From Diprion similis (taxonomy: Eukaryota; Arthropoda; Insecta; Hymenoptera; Diprionidae): a DNA stretch of 64,000 bases. The stretch's first letter is position 1. The number at the start of each line of letters is the position of its first letter. The stretch lies in NCBI RefSeq assembly GCF_021155765.1, contig NC_060112.1, positions 4,898,001-4,962,000 of the forward strand. Direction: 5' to 3'. Shown piece after piece: positions 25,964 to 37,100 of this stretch. The notes below the pieces were generated by a model. It made no database searches and had not been told where the DNA came from. It saw only the letters and a program-made list of their open reading frames with translations. Position numbers and translations under genes: made by a program.

Positions 25964-27154
25964 ATATATATATTATAAAACCAGTTAGAATGAATTGACA
26001 AGACTTTTATTCTTCACCCCAGTTAATGGACGATTATATTATATATGCAACGAAACTCATGATAGATTCATATTTATTATTTATTTTTACACATATTCAA
26101 GAACTTGCATAATTTTTCTCAATTGAAGTCAAATTACCGCTTCAAAATTTCGGGAAAAACTCATAAAATAGCTTTAGCTTTCGACATGTTTTCAAGGTGC
26201 TTCCACCAAAAAGAAAGGTGTTTCAGAATTTTTCGGATATTTGCAAAACTTATTGAGTTTTTTCAATTCATAGTTTTAAAAGTACTCAACAAAGCAATAA
26301 AGAAAACTCTTCATGGAACTATTCTTCAAACGATTGGAATTAAAAATAAAGTAATCCAAAATTTTTCAAAATATTTACAGCTCAAAGTTTACTTTGTAAA
26401 AAACTTTAGAAAAAATAAATTGACGGTCTTAGAGGTTCCACTGTCGTCTATTAAAAAATTTGAGATATATTCATGTGAATATAAACGATACACGTTCATG
26501 TATTTGATTGAAATTTATTTTTCCGGTGTACAATTTCGGCGTACACATATTTCTTGTACGGGATTTTTTAAACTTCTTTAAACTGAAGGTATCTTCAGTC
26601 AACGGTCATTGTAATGATCGTACCGAAATAAATTGCAAATATATAAAGAAATGATGTTTTGTTGGAAGAATGATTGAGAAAAAAATTGAATGCAAAATTT
26701 TCATTGGTAATTATCGTGCAAGTGCTTCTGCATACACGACAATTAAACCAATCGCATCATTTGTTCACAATAATATTAATGACACTTAAGCTAACGTTGA
26801 CAGGATAAGTTACGTCGGAAATACTTAGGATGCATCAGAAATACAAACTAAAGTAATTTCGGCGTAACTCTTGTCACCAAATCGAAATTAATTTCTGCTA
26901 CCAGCCTCATATTTGACAATAGACCCTTGATAAGCCTTAAAAAAATAGAATTGGAATGTGCTATAGAAAATTGCTGATCGGGGAAATATTTCACCGCAAA
27001 AGAGATATCCTGCCAAACCACCTGAGGTGAGATATTTCTCCCATCAGTAATTTTACACATCTCGATTCAATTCAGTAGCATTTATCAAGGCTTTATTGGT
27101 AATCCCGAAAATCGCTCCAGATGTTGGTGAAAGAATTTTCATCGGAAAAACGAA
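25964..27154. other. AT-rich intergenic DNA, no supported gene
   Basis: This interval is AT-rich. A plus-strand open frame of 158 codons at 26,105-26,581 is compositionally biased (Phe, Lys, Ile, Leu) and shows no domain, signal or neighbouring splice evidence. I treat it as chance or an old repeat remnant. Nothing else is seen. Confidence 0.45.
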
Positions 27155-27388
27155 AGGTTTGATCAGCTAAAACAGACAAAAGTTTTCATTAGCTGAAACA
27201 GATAAAAGATTTGATTAGCTGAGACAGACAAAAGTTTTCATTAGCTGAAACAGATCAAAGGTTTGATTAGCTGAAACAGACAAAAGTTTTCATTGGCTGA
27301 AACAGATAAAAGGTTTGATTAGCTGAAACAGACAAAAGTTATCATTAGCTGAAACAAATAAAAGGTTTGATTAGCTGAAACAGACGAA
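27155..27388. repeat. 26-bp minisatellite, about 9 copies, with 52-bp higher-order dimer
   Basis: The tandem unit is about 26 bp with the core TTAGCTGAAACAGA. Two variants alternate, one ending CAAAAGTTTTCA and the other TAAAAGGTTTGA, so the true period is a 52-bp dimer repeated about four and a half times. Copies differ by a few substitutions (for example GATCAGCTAAAAC at the left edge and TATCA in a later copy). The array ends in CAGACGAAG. Confidence 0.9.
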
Positions 27389-29557
27389 GTTCGCGAAAAC
27401 AGTCTTCTACTACTTAATTATTATCTAAAGAATTATAAATTGTTTGAATTAAAATCAATTTTCTACCTGGAATTAATTAAATAAATATTTTATTCGAGTG
27501 AAGTCTCAATATTTCGCAGTATGTTAGTAAAAAAAAAATAGTTCTTTGCCCTGCAACAAAAAAAATACAATCATTAAAAAAATACTTTTGTGCACCTCAG
27601 ATATGTGTTATAAATACTTACGATAAGTAAGTTTCTTTCAGAACCAAAAAGTATCAAGTCAACGCGCAAAAGGCGCGGATAATTCAGACTTGAAAACTCA
27701 GTTGTTAGTAACGAATTTGATTGAAAAGATGAAGGCTCAACACATCGAGCGTGATTTACTTTATCATATACCGTTGACGAAATCGTCAAGCAAAAGGAGC
27801 GATCGATAGATTTGCATAATCAGAATAGCGACAATTTGGTTCAAACATAATTCTTTGTCATTGCCCTGACTTTTCCCGTCAAAACATTTAGAATTCCCTG
27901 ACATTTTCCCACGAAATCTAGGCAATGTTGGGGAGTTTTTATGATTAAAAGCTCGAAAAGTTGTGCACCTTGAATATATAAATTTGGATCTAAAAAACAC
28001 ATATTATTGCTTCGTTTCACACGAATAATAGGAAATCGAACGATACCATTTCCGAAAGTTGGTTTAACTGAATTTACGGAGCATAGCTGAAGATTGAAAA
28101 AAAACTATAAAAAGTGCTCGTTTTTCGCTATGGTCCATCATAATTTTCTGACTTTTCCCCAACTATTCCCGGCTTTCCCGGTCTGTCGCCACCCTGATTA
28201 TCAATCGTCGCGCAAATGACGCGTCCGATTCCCGTGATTAATCTGCGCGCAAAAAGGCGCGGCCGATTAATCCGTCAAAAAATCTTAATGTCTAGGACTT
28301 GTCGCAAAATTCTGCAGAAAACCAATCCGCATCTGCGTCATTTTGAATCCGACACATTGCGATGCGAATTGTTCTTCCGCGATACGAGTCAAGTCCGGGA
28401 GGGAGGTTGGAAGGCATGCATTATTGTGTGGCGTGACGGTCGGCGGTCCTCTTCGACGCGAAGTCTTCGAGCTCAGCATCTCTCCCCATCTAGCGTACCA
28501 CGGAACGCGATAGATGGTCCAGAGATGCGTTTTGCCCATTCAGACGATCACAGAGATCAATTGAATGAAATAATGATAGACAATGACTAAATAATTGAAT
28601 TCAATAACGACTGGAAAATGATAGCAAAGTGACAAGAAGTGGGAAATTAAACCTCGTTGAAATTTGAAAACTCACTAATAAATAGTTCGGAGACAGACTC
28701 TTATATTCAGTTTTTCACATGTTTCTGGATGAAAATCACTGTGATCGTTTGATGCTGTGGATTACAAAAGTTAATAACATCGCGGCGCATCGCGACCTTC
28801 CTACCCTCGCCTGATTTCCAAACGGAACCACCCAACGGAAATGTTGAAAAGAGATTCACACGCACATCCACATCAAACCATGCGACGGATCCCACAACGG
28901 CCACCTACCTACCCGATTACCTATATTCGCTTAAACGATTCTCCATTTTTTCCAACACACATCATTCTTCCTCATTTGCGCCGTGGTCACTGTAACTTAC
29001 TTTTTCATTGATGACCTGTGAGGAGCAAAACGATGGATTAAAACATCCTGCATGCTTATCAGCATGTTTCTAAGCGAGCTAAGCATTGTTGGATAGTTGC
29101 TGGGCGTTAAAAAATTGAAAATGATTCAAGATATATCATGCAAGTTGATTACGTTACGTTCTGCCAGACTTTGAAACATTATCAATTAAACAATCGTTGG
29201 AACATGTTTAAACCTCAGGTTTATCCACCACTTAAACGACCTCATTGTAATTATATAATCTGTACATAAACACAATCTGTTTTCGCGAATGCCGAGTAAG
29301 TGATGGTCACCTGTCGCGATGCTCATTCCACTTTCAACAACGTGCAAAATTTCGAACTTTGAGTAACTGTGGCAAAATAGGTCAACTCTGATAAGAAAAA
29401 AAAATGAATCGACTGAAAGTCAAGCACCGTTGAGATTGCGAATGAGCCTATCCATGCAGTAAAGAAATCGAAGATTTGTATAACAATTTTTACCGCCACG
29501 CCACGTGACAGAGGAGTCCCAGGGAAATACCCGTAACCTAAACACATGCAAACTCAC
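27389..29557. other. Intergenic or 3' region with dispersed-repeat fragments
   Basis: At about 27,850-27,910 and 28,138-28,200 the plus strand carries CCTGACTTTTCCC / CCTGACATTTTCCC and TTTCCCGGTCTGTCGCCACC words. These resemble a dispersed repeat and probably mark one degenerate element of about 350 bp. A GC-richer block at 28,200-28,560 has open frames on both strands with no recognisable family. At 28,700-29,550 a few minus-strand splice-like motifs (for example at about 28,910, 29,010 and 29,313) may belong to non-coding 3' exons of the transcript that starts at 31.6 kb. Confidence 0.35.
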
Positions 29558-31616
29558 CATCGTTGCTAAGTAATGGAGAAGTTACTCAGATGTCTCTGCT
29601 TAACTCTGAAAAAATGAAAAAGGAAGCTCAAATTAATTCAGCAAACTGGATTTTCTATTATTACTGTTGTCTACTTCCACATTTGTTTGCTGCATTTCAC
29701 GCAATGACAAGAATTAAGTTTTAAATGCAGCGCATTGAATTATCAAACAATAATTAAAATAAGTTTTCTCACCTTCTCCGGGTTGCTCCACACTTTATAC
29801 GTGTATGTAGTAGTTCTCGTGGCTTCTTAGGTTGCATGGTGGTGACACACTTTTCACACTGCAATAAGAATATAATAAATTATTACTCGCACCATGTACT
29901 TGGAACAGATTTTATGTCACTTCAGACTGTCTGTCATATTGAGCTACTTTCATGATATTCCAGTGGTTTCTGATTCATTTATAAATGATCTTCAAAAATT
30001 AATACTAGAGAGCTAAGAAAAGAAGCACAGATATTGAATAAATATCTAAAATTAATGAGTAGTTAAAATTGTTTAAGATCAAAAGGGATCTGATAATCAA
30101 AAATCATATCGAATATGTACCTTTAAGTTTTATTCACTGCATAGCGGGTGGTTTAATTTTTAGTTTGTTGTCAGAGATCGATTGATTGGGTCACGGCATT
30201 CAGATCATCGCTAAATGTGGTCAATGGTGTTGTAATGTAGTGTGCTTCTGTAAACAGATAAGATATAACAACATTTTATTAGAACTTGTTTTTCAAAATC
30301 CATACACAGGACATTGGAAAATTACTGTTATTCTTGTAAAATATCACGATGGATTGAAAAGCAATCAATTTCAACTGACAAATTTACTCAAATTGAAATT
30401 AGTCCAAAGGCATAATCAAGAACGATTTCAAATGTGTACCTGTTTTCTGGTCTTCCATAAAATTGCGACCTGCTCAGCTTCTGAATTTTGTTCTCCAGCA
30501 TAGATTACCAGGGTCACTTACCGGGGAAGCTCGCAAGCCTCGAGCATTCTTGCAGTAGTTCAATTCTGTAATCAAGCGAAGGACAAAACCATAACATTTT
30601 GTTAATATTTGATCTAATTCAAAATCCATATACTCAATGTTTAAACACGTGCAATTTTAGTTTGTAGCTAATGTATTATGACAAGTTTTGTAAAATCTTA
30701 TCGATTATTTACATAAACAAGTAAGAAATGATTGGAATTGTTTTATACCTGCGTTGTTCATCAGTTCCACTACCGAGTGGTGTCTTCCAAGATTTATTGA
30801 TGAGGCCTTTCAATCTAGCATTGCTAATGCCAATCAACGTTGCTGCAGTTTCTTTCTGCAATCAGGTAAGATGAAGAAATATTTTTTAGTACTTAATGTA
30901 ACTTTAATAACGATTTGAATATCATTCAAAATTCATCATATTTGTCCAAAACATAATGACTACGAGAAAGTAATAACAATTTACGATTTAGGTTCACTCG
31001 AAATTTCGAAATGAATTAGTACCGCCGTTGATGCATTAACGTTTGTTAAATGTAGTAAAGGATTACGAAATTGAGGATACCTCTATCGATCGATCCCCAG
31101 AAAAAAATTCGGAAACACATACAATCGCTCACAGTTTTTTATTACGTAAGGAACAACGCCAGAATCAACCACGCAGTCAAATTTTCATTCCACAAACATG
31201 TGTCCACATGAGAGAAGCGATCCGAGACGAAACTCACGCGAAAGTCACCTTCCGCGAGGTCCATAGTTTCAAAATGTTAGAAATAAAACAACAACGGAAA
31301 ATGATCAGGGCATTTTCTGGTCACAAAACTGTTGTGACAATGCGGTGTAATAATTACACTTGATTCCAGGCCCATTCACACTTTTTCATTAACACTCGGA
31401 CTGAGTTAGCATTACAAACAATGCACCTACGCACTTACCGAAAATCATCCACACAAAGAATAACAAACGACACCCGACGCATCGAGACGAGAATCGAAAT
31501 CGCTAAGAGCTGAAGTTGCGCGCAAGATTGAAAATTTGTAACACAAAACTCACCTTTGATGTCGCCGGTTGTTTTTGTTTCAGTAACTGCGTTCTGTAAT
31601 GGTCCGTACGCTGCAT
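29558..31616 (-). CDS. Unrecognised spliced small gene
   Basis: I do not recognise this gene. Minus-strand exons with good GT-AG borders are 31616-31554 (from ATG), 30855-30749, 30565-30522, 29858-29773 and 29605-29558. Reading from the ATG (MQRTDHYRTQLLKQKQ, then ATSK|KETAATLIGISN and KGLINKSWKTPLGSG) gives 72 residues, ending in TGA right after the third junction. The protein is small, basic and soluble-looking. A second frame across exons 2-5 starts at an internal Met (MNNAELNYCKNARGL) and contains CEKC and a Lys/Arg-rich tail (IKCGATRRRVKQRH). It stops at 29,567 and could instead be the real product. The last exon also ends in a donor, so the transcript extends further left. The splicing is convincing; the coding frame is not. 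Confidence 0.4.
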
Positions 31617-31995
31617 GCCGTTCGGATACTGATCACAATGAGTTTCATGGAAATACCCTGATCGAATAACGTTGCTTGGACATTTCCCGAACACGTAGAC
31701 TGTACATGGCAATTCGAATTGTTGACTAACGCAGCTCACGTGGTTTCACTACGGCTGCTCGAATGCGACTGAAGCTGCGCTGCTCTTGGAAACAAGTCTC
31801 AACCGGTCGGTAACACCACGCGTGCGAGCTACGCACAACGCGGTTGGATGGTCGGAAAATTGCCGTTTCACGCGGAGTCAGGCGTCGATTGAAATTTTCT
31901 GGCGATTCCCGACCAAATAAAATATGCGTGAAGCTGTTTTTTCACGTACAACAAGCAACAGAATGTAGCAGCAGCGAAAACGCTCGGAGTGCGAG

Positions 31996-32031
31996 CCCCC
32001 CCCCCCCCCCCCCCCCCTCCTCCCCCCCTTT
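31996..32031. repeat. Poly-C / poly-pyrimidine run
   Basis: About 22 consecutive C residues are followed by a CT-rich run. A comparable poly-G run occurs at 18,588-18,604. These are prone to assembly and sequencing length error. Confidence 0.9.
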
Positions 32032-32803
32032 CACCTCCCGTACTTAGCAAGCAACCAATAAGAGCATTCTACTCTGTTTACTGCAGGCGAAAGAACAGCT
32101 TAAAACTAAGGGGAAATGTGAAAACAACGACCAACCTTCTCTTTTGTCAAAGTGTAAACATAGGATTAAAACTAATAACATATCATTGCTGGATATTCGT
32201 TTGTATACCACTATGTATATGAATGCAGATTTGTAGAGAGTCGTATTTAGATGTGAAGATTTTATATTAACCGTTTGTGCATTTTACTGAAACATTATAC
32301 GTGGCATTTATTACGGTGATATCCCAGAAAATTTCACAATTCTTTCGTTTGTTAGGTACTTTGAACATGTTCTACATTAGATTCTTTTATCAGTACCCGG
32401 ATTAACCGGACGCCAACGAATTACCGACATCAGATTAAATAATATTAAATTTGTACTCATGATAATCTCGATAGAAGTAAAAATCGACGCATGGGTTAGG
32501 TTTGAGGTTAATTAAGGACTTTTAGAAGCTATGTTGTCACGGCATAGCCAATACAGAGATAGCATGACTTCCGTATAATAATTTTTACGAAAGAAACTAC
32601 TAATATTTAAATATTTCAATCACCCATATCTACAGAGATATTCGTTTCTATACAATTCCGATTCAGTAGAATACCTATATCGCTTACACTTCCGATGCTG
32701 GGTCGGAAATTTTTTTTACGTATTTGTTCGTTTCATTATTATAAATTACTGTACTGAACACGATATAGATCATAGTCGTAAGAGAAAAGATATAGGTATG
32801 CAA

Positions 32804-32835
32804 CGTTGACTGAATATATATATATTCAGTCAACG
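32804..32835. repeat. Perfect 32-bp palindrome
   Basis: The half-site CGTTGACTGAATATAT is followed immediately by its reverse complement, with no loop. The centre is TA-rich. It could be the joined ends of a small inverted-repeat element or a cruciform-prone site. No function is inferred. Confidence 0.9.
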
Positions 32836-33602
32836 ATATCGGTGATCGAATCGATTCGGAGTGAGATGTATAAGATCCTGCATACAAGTCTGGGAAGTCC
32901 AGTGGTGAGGGGTGTCCCATTCATAGACTTATAAATATGGTCCCGTTTACTGTCCATAAATTGTATAGTATTCATATTAGCCATATCAGTAGTTAGGGAG
33001 TTGATTGTAATTTCACATTTCCCACAATCCAAGCATTCTGATGAATTGATTAAAATTTACCAACTAATCAGAATGGTTGGATGATGGGTAATGTAAAGAG
33101 AAATTACATAACCGACCCCCTAATTCCTGATCGTGCGTCTAGCTGTGCCTGCGCGATCGAATCTAAGCGCCTAACATCTGGAGTCAACGCATCTGGAAGT
33201 CGTCGTGGAGTGCCGTACTGACGTCACACTTCCAACAAAACACGACACTAAGTCATTTCATTGGTCTAATCTAACAGAAAAACCCCAATGAACTTACTTA
33301 GCGTCATGTTGTGTCAGAAAATTGACGTAAAAGAAAAGCGGCCAGGGTTGCGTATGAGTTGTACTCCGCCACATGCTTATGTCCGCTACGAACTATAAAT
33401 TACCCTTTAATTTCTCGCTTCACCCCTTCGATGGCGCTATCCATGAAGTCAGCAATACGGCGTGAAACTGGTAATACCCCCAGGCCCACAAAACTGTTAC
33501 AATAATTAACCCAGGGTTGTGAGTCTTTGTCACGGTCCAACACACAGGTCCTGCAGCTGTGAGTTCCGACGTGGGCCTCTCGACGTGCCAAGCCACTAGC
33601 GT

Positions 33603-33706
33603 CGCTGCGATCGAGGGATACATTACATTATCCAAGATATAAACAAATGCATTACGTCGTCACACGCAGAATGTAGGTTATGTTTTTGTATCCCTCGATC
33701 GCAGCG
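33603..33706. repeat. 20-bp perfect inverted repeat with 64-bp spacer
   Basis: The sequence CGCTGCGATCGAGGGATACA at 33,603-33,622 is present as its exact reverse complement at 33,687-33,706. It lies about 480 bp upstream of the FAHD2 start codon. It may be a small foldback insertion or a stem-loop in upstream DNA. Confidence 0.9.
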
Positions 33707-34184
33707 CCACCTAGATTTTTCTTCAACAGTGGAGTAACTGTCTTCTATTGAAATTTCGCCCAAGTTGCAAAACCTGTGTATAAGACCGTAGTCTTTATCT
33801 ATCTTCAGTCAATGGTGAAGGTAAGTAGGTAGAAATCGCAACGAATTGCCGGCGGAACCGGCCGGCACGTTGTGCGTAGGGCACGACGACGGCAGCACGC
33901 TGCGTTCAGTCTTCAGTCCGAATTGGTCGGGCACGGTGAGCGTATCTGAATGTAAAAGCGAATCCGAATTCGAAAAGCGGGTTAGCGTGGAGTGCGGAAA
34001 AGATCGCGAACGGTGGAATCTGAAGCGTTATCACGGCGTGAATCGATCGTATCGCGAGGCCCGATTACAGATCGGACATTTTTCCACGACACGATTAGAC
34101 GGTTTCAATAATAATACACATACGTACATACTTACTTACTCATAGAATAAAAAAAAAGGGGGCAATTAACGCCGTTCAGAAATC

Positions 34185-37100
34185 ATGCCACTCAAAGGAT
34201 CGATCAGAGTGATAGCCAGGGCGTGTCTATCGACCAAGTGCCCCTCCGGAGCCGATAAAACGGCTGTTAAAAGCGCAGCGACGCATTTTATGCGAGTCGC
34301 AAGTCGAGGCTTCTCAACTACCGGATCGCTCGAAATGAGGTGAGTGAATACGCGAACGTTACACGCTGCTTTACCTACCTGCTGCGAAGTAGTGCGAAGC
34401 AACGTATTTCGATTCGTCACACGCTGAGCGCAAGCGCCGCGCATCTTCGGCTCCTCTGTTTATCGCCTTTTCCAATACGCTCTGTTTTCCCGGCTTCTTT
34501 TTTCTTATATCCGAATACCTGTGCTAGGAACCTTGTGCGATTATTCTCATCCAATTATGCGCGATTGTGTGCGTCACAAAACCTTGCGAATTTTCTTTTG
34601 AATTGTATACTTGAACCGCATTTCTAACTTCTTGGCGAAGCTACATGCATGATTCGAGAACTCCCTTCATTCGATCTTATACCTGCTTTAAGACAGACTC
34701 CCTTAATTTGTATCCCGGTGATTCGATCTTTCTGAATATAATTATACTCTAAATTTTTCATAACTTTCATCGTTCGTCTGCACTTATTTTTCGCCTCTGT
34801 TTTTATTGTCAAGAATAAGCCACAGGTATTCCGAAACATGCTTAAACATCGAGTAGCAGACTATTTTCACCGCATGTTTAAATATGTGTCTGCATAATTA
34901 TATAATTTGATGCAAAAACCCCGAACGGTATTTAACTGTGATAGTTTATAAACGCAGATACAAGCGTTGTATAATAAGTTATCAAGAAGCAGCGGTACAA
35001 GTAGTAATAATGAGAATTACGTAACGAAAGTTGCCTTTTAAGGATTGCGGCACACTCCTATTCACAGATTCGTAAAGTATGTTTACATAAATCAAAAAAA
35101 TGCACAGCCCTGATACGTTATGCAGGTATGTACACGCGACTCGACCTACACACGCAATTCCGTTCATTGTTGCGCAACACGCGGGCAGCTGTGAAAATGT
35201 TGAAAAGAAACTTATGTGCCTAAGAGCCTTAAGCATCTCCGAGTTGCTGCGCAGCTGTTGTTATTATTCGTTTCTATCCACCACGCACGTACATACGTCT
35301 GTTTTGTAATTCATGTATTTTTCATAATGCGACAGGTTCGTACAGTTTGTGAATAAAAACGGGGGCCCCCAGCACCTTGGGGTACAACTGCAGCCGGGCG
35401 GCGATATCACAGACATATCGGCTGTCGATTCGAGGATCCCCAACAATCTGAGAAAGTTCTTGGAAGGCGGCGATGACCTCCTAAAAAATGTCAAGAGGTA
35501 AAAATGCAGTCAATTATATAACGTTCGTTAATCGCGGTGCAGAATATTTATTTCTTTCTCAGTCGAGATAGTCCAGTCGAGAGCCTGTTTATTCACCGAC
35601 GAGTAGATACGGATCCCTGCTCAGACTTGCGCAAGACGAGGGGCTACATGTTCGTTGGAAATCGCTGGTATTTCTTTGAAATGACTGAGACATCGCTTGT
35701 AATTATTTTGAGACCACTGCGAATTCGTTTAAAACTCCTTAGAAATAGTTTGAAACGATACTTAATCGTTTTGAAATCGTTTAAAATCGTCTACAATCAA
35801 TTGAAAATCATTTGAAACTCCTTGTAATTAGTTTAAAACCGTTTAAAATAGTTTGACATTGGTTAAAACTCCTTAGAAATAGTTTGAAACAATTCGTCAT
35901 TATTTGGAAACCGTTTAAAATCGCTAGAAATTACTACTGCATCGTTTGAAACGCCTTGGAATGAGTTTAAAACCGTTTAAAATAATTCGAAATCAGTTTG
36001 GAATCGTTTAAAATTCCTAGAAATTGTTTTAAAACAGTTTTTCATTACTTCAAACTCCTCGTAATAGGAATGTAAGGTCAGGCGTAATTGGATGGTATGG
36101 ATGTTTACGTTACCCACTTACGGAAGTCGAAAGATCGGGCCCGCAGGGTTTTATACTTCACTAATAACTCGTTAGCCAAAAGTCAGGATAATTCTGACTG
36201 TACGATTGGAAATTTTAAGGAATACGTAATCTGCCGGGTTAAGAACCACGACAGTGTCGAGGAACCGAAAATTCATTGGAGAATATTCCATTTCCATTCT
36301 GAGATTTCAAAATCATTCGTGAATTGGTAATTTTTGGGCATTACGTGCTGTTGAGAAAATTAGAACAATTGCTGTTTCGGATTAGGGGAAATTTTTTTCC
36401 TCTGCTGGAACCAGGTCTGATTTTTTTGTATTAAAATGAAAGTAATCCAATTGTCAATACTTACTAAACGATTATTTTCGAAAACTCTGCGAAGAAACTG
36501 GATTTAGGAGATGTTCTGACAAGTTGTATGGAATGAGACACGTGTTATACTTGAACTAAAAATTCTGTACTTCTGGAAAATCGTTAGTTCGGCAATAATG
36601 AGAGTTTAGACCTTGTTCTAACAAAAAAATATATATAATCACGTGTGATTTATTGACTAAGGAAAGCTTTTTTGATTCTACCAAGATTTCGGCAAATGAT
36701 CGATTTGAAGTATAAATTTAAGCAATTAATGCGTAGATTCCCTACGTTTTAGAGTTTTTTTCGCCGTTATTACTAAATTCCCATTAATCCGAAGTATTTC
36801 TGAGGCTCGCGCAACTTTTCTAACTCGGGTATAACAAAGAATTGCTAATGAGAACTTGATCGTAAAATGCTTATCTGGTAAGTTAATTCAGCAATCCAGT
36901 AAGTCTTTCAATCAACTTCAAGGAAATTACTGATATGGAAACATGTCTCGCGAAGAGCCGTAATGATGCAAAATTAGTTCCCGACAAAAATTAAAATCAG
37001 GGTATTTTACTCTTACAGTATTATCGAAATTTTCTGTCAAGGGCGCGTACGATCAGTACCATTTAAGTACGAGAACGTTCGGCGGTAAGTTGCGAGCTAA

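Larger units (their letters stand above)
31617..34184. other. Intergenic region between the small minus-strand gene and FAHD2
   Basis: Contents include a poly-C/poly-pyrimidine run (31,997-32,035), a 32-bp perfect palindrome (32,804-32,835) and a 20-bp perfect inverted repeat with a 64-bp loop (33,603-33,706). CpG-richer DNA at 33,830-34,180 immediately before the FAHD2 start codon probably contains its promoter and 5' UTR. Two overlapping minus-strand open frames at 33,400-33,635 are noted but not supported as genes. Confidence 0.5.

Noticed and set aside
26105..26581. 158-codon plus-strand open frame
   Set aside because: AT-driven composition (Phe/Lys/Ile), no recognisable family, no splice or regulatory context, next to repeats. 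It could be an old element fragment, but I cannot support a gene.
28216..28590. 124-codon plus-strand open frame in a GC-richer block
   Set aside because: The opposite strand is also open, the peptide is Arg/Ser-rich without motifs, and adjacent DNA looks like a dispersed repeat.
33400..33635. Two overlapping minus-strand frames, one with a membrane-like segment (LIIVTVLWAWGYYQFHAVLL), the other ending SAIEGVKREIKG
   Set aside because: Both frames open over the same bases, no family recognised, and the right end overlaps a perfect inverted repeat. Worth a BLAST but not callable.
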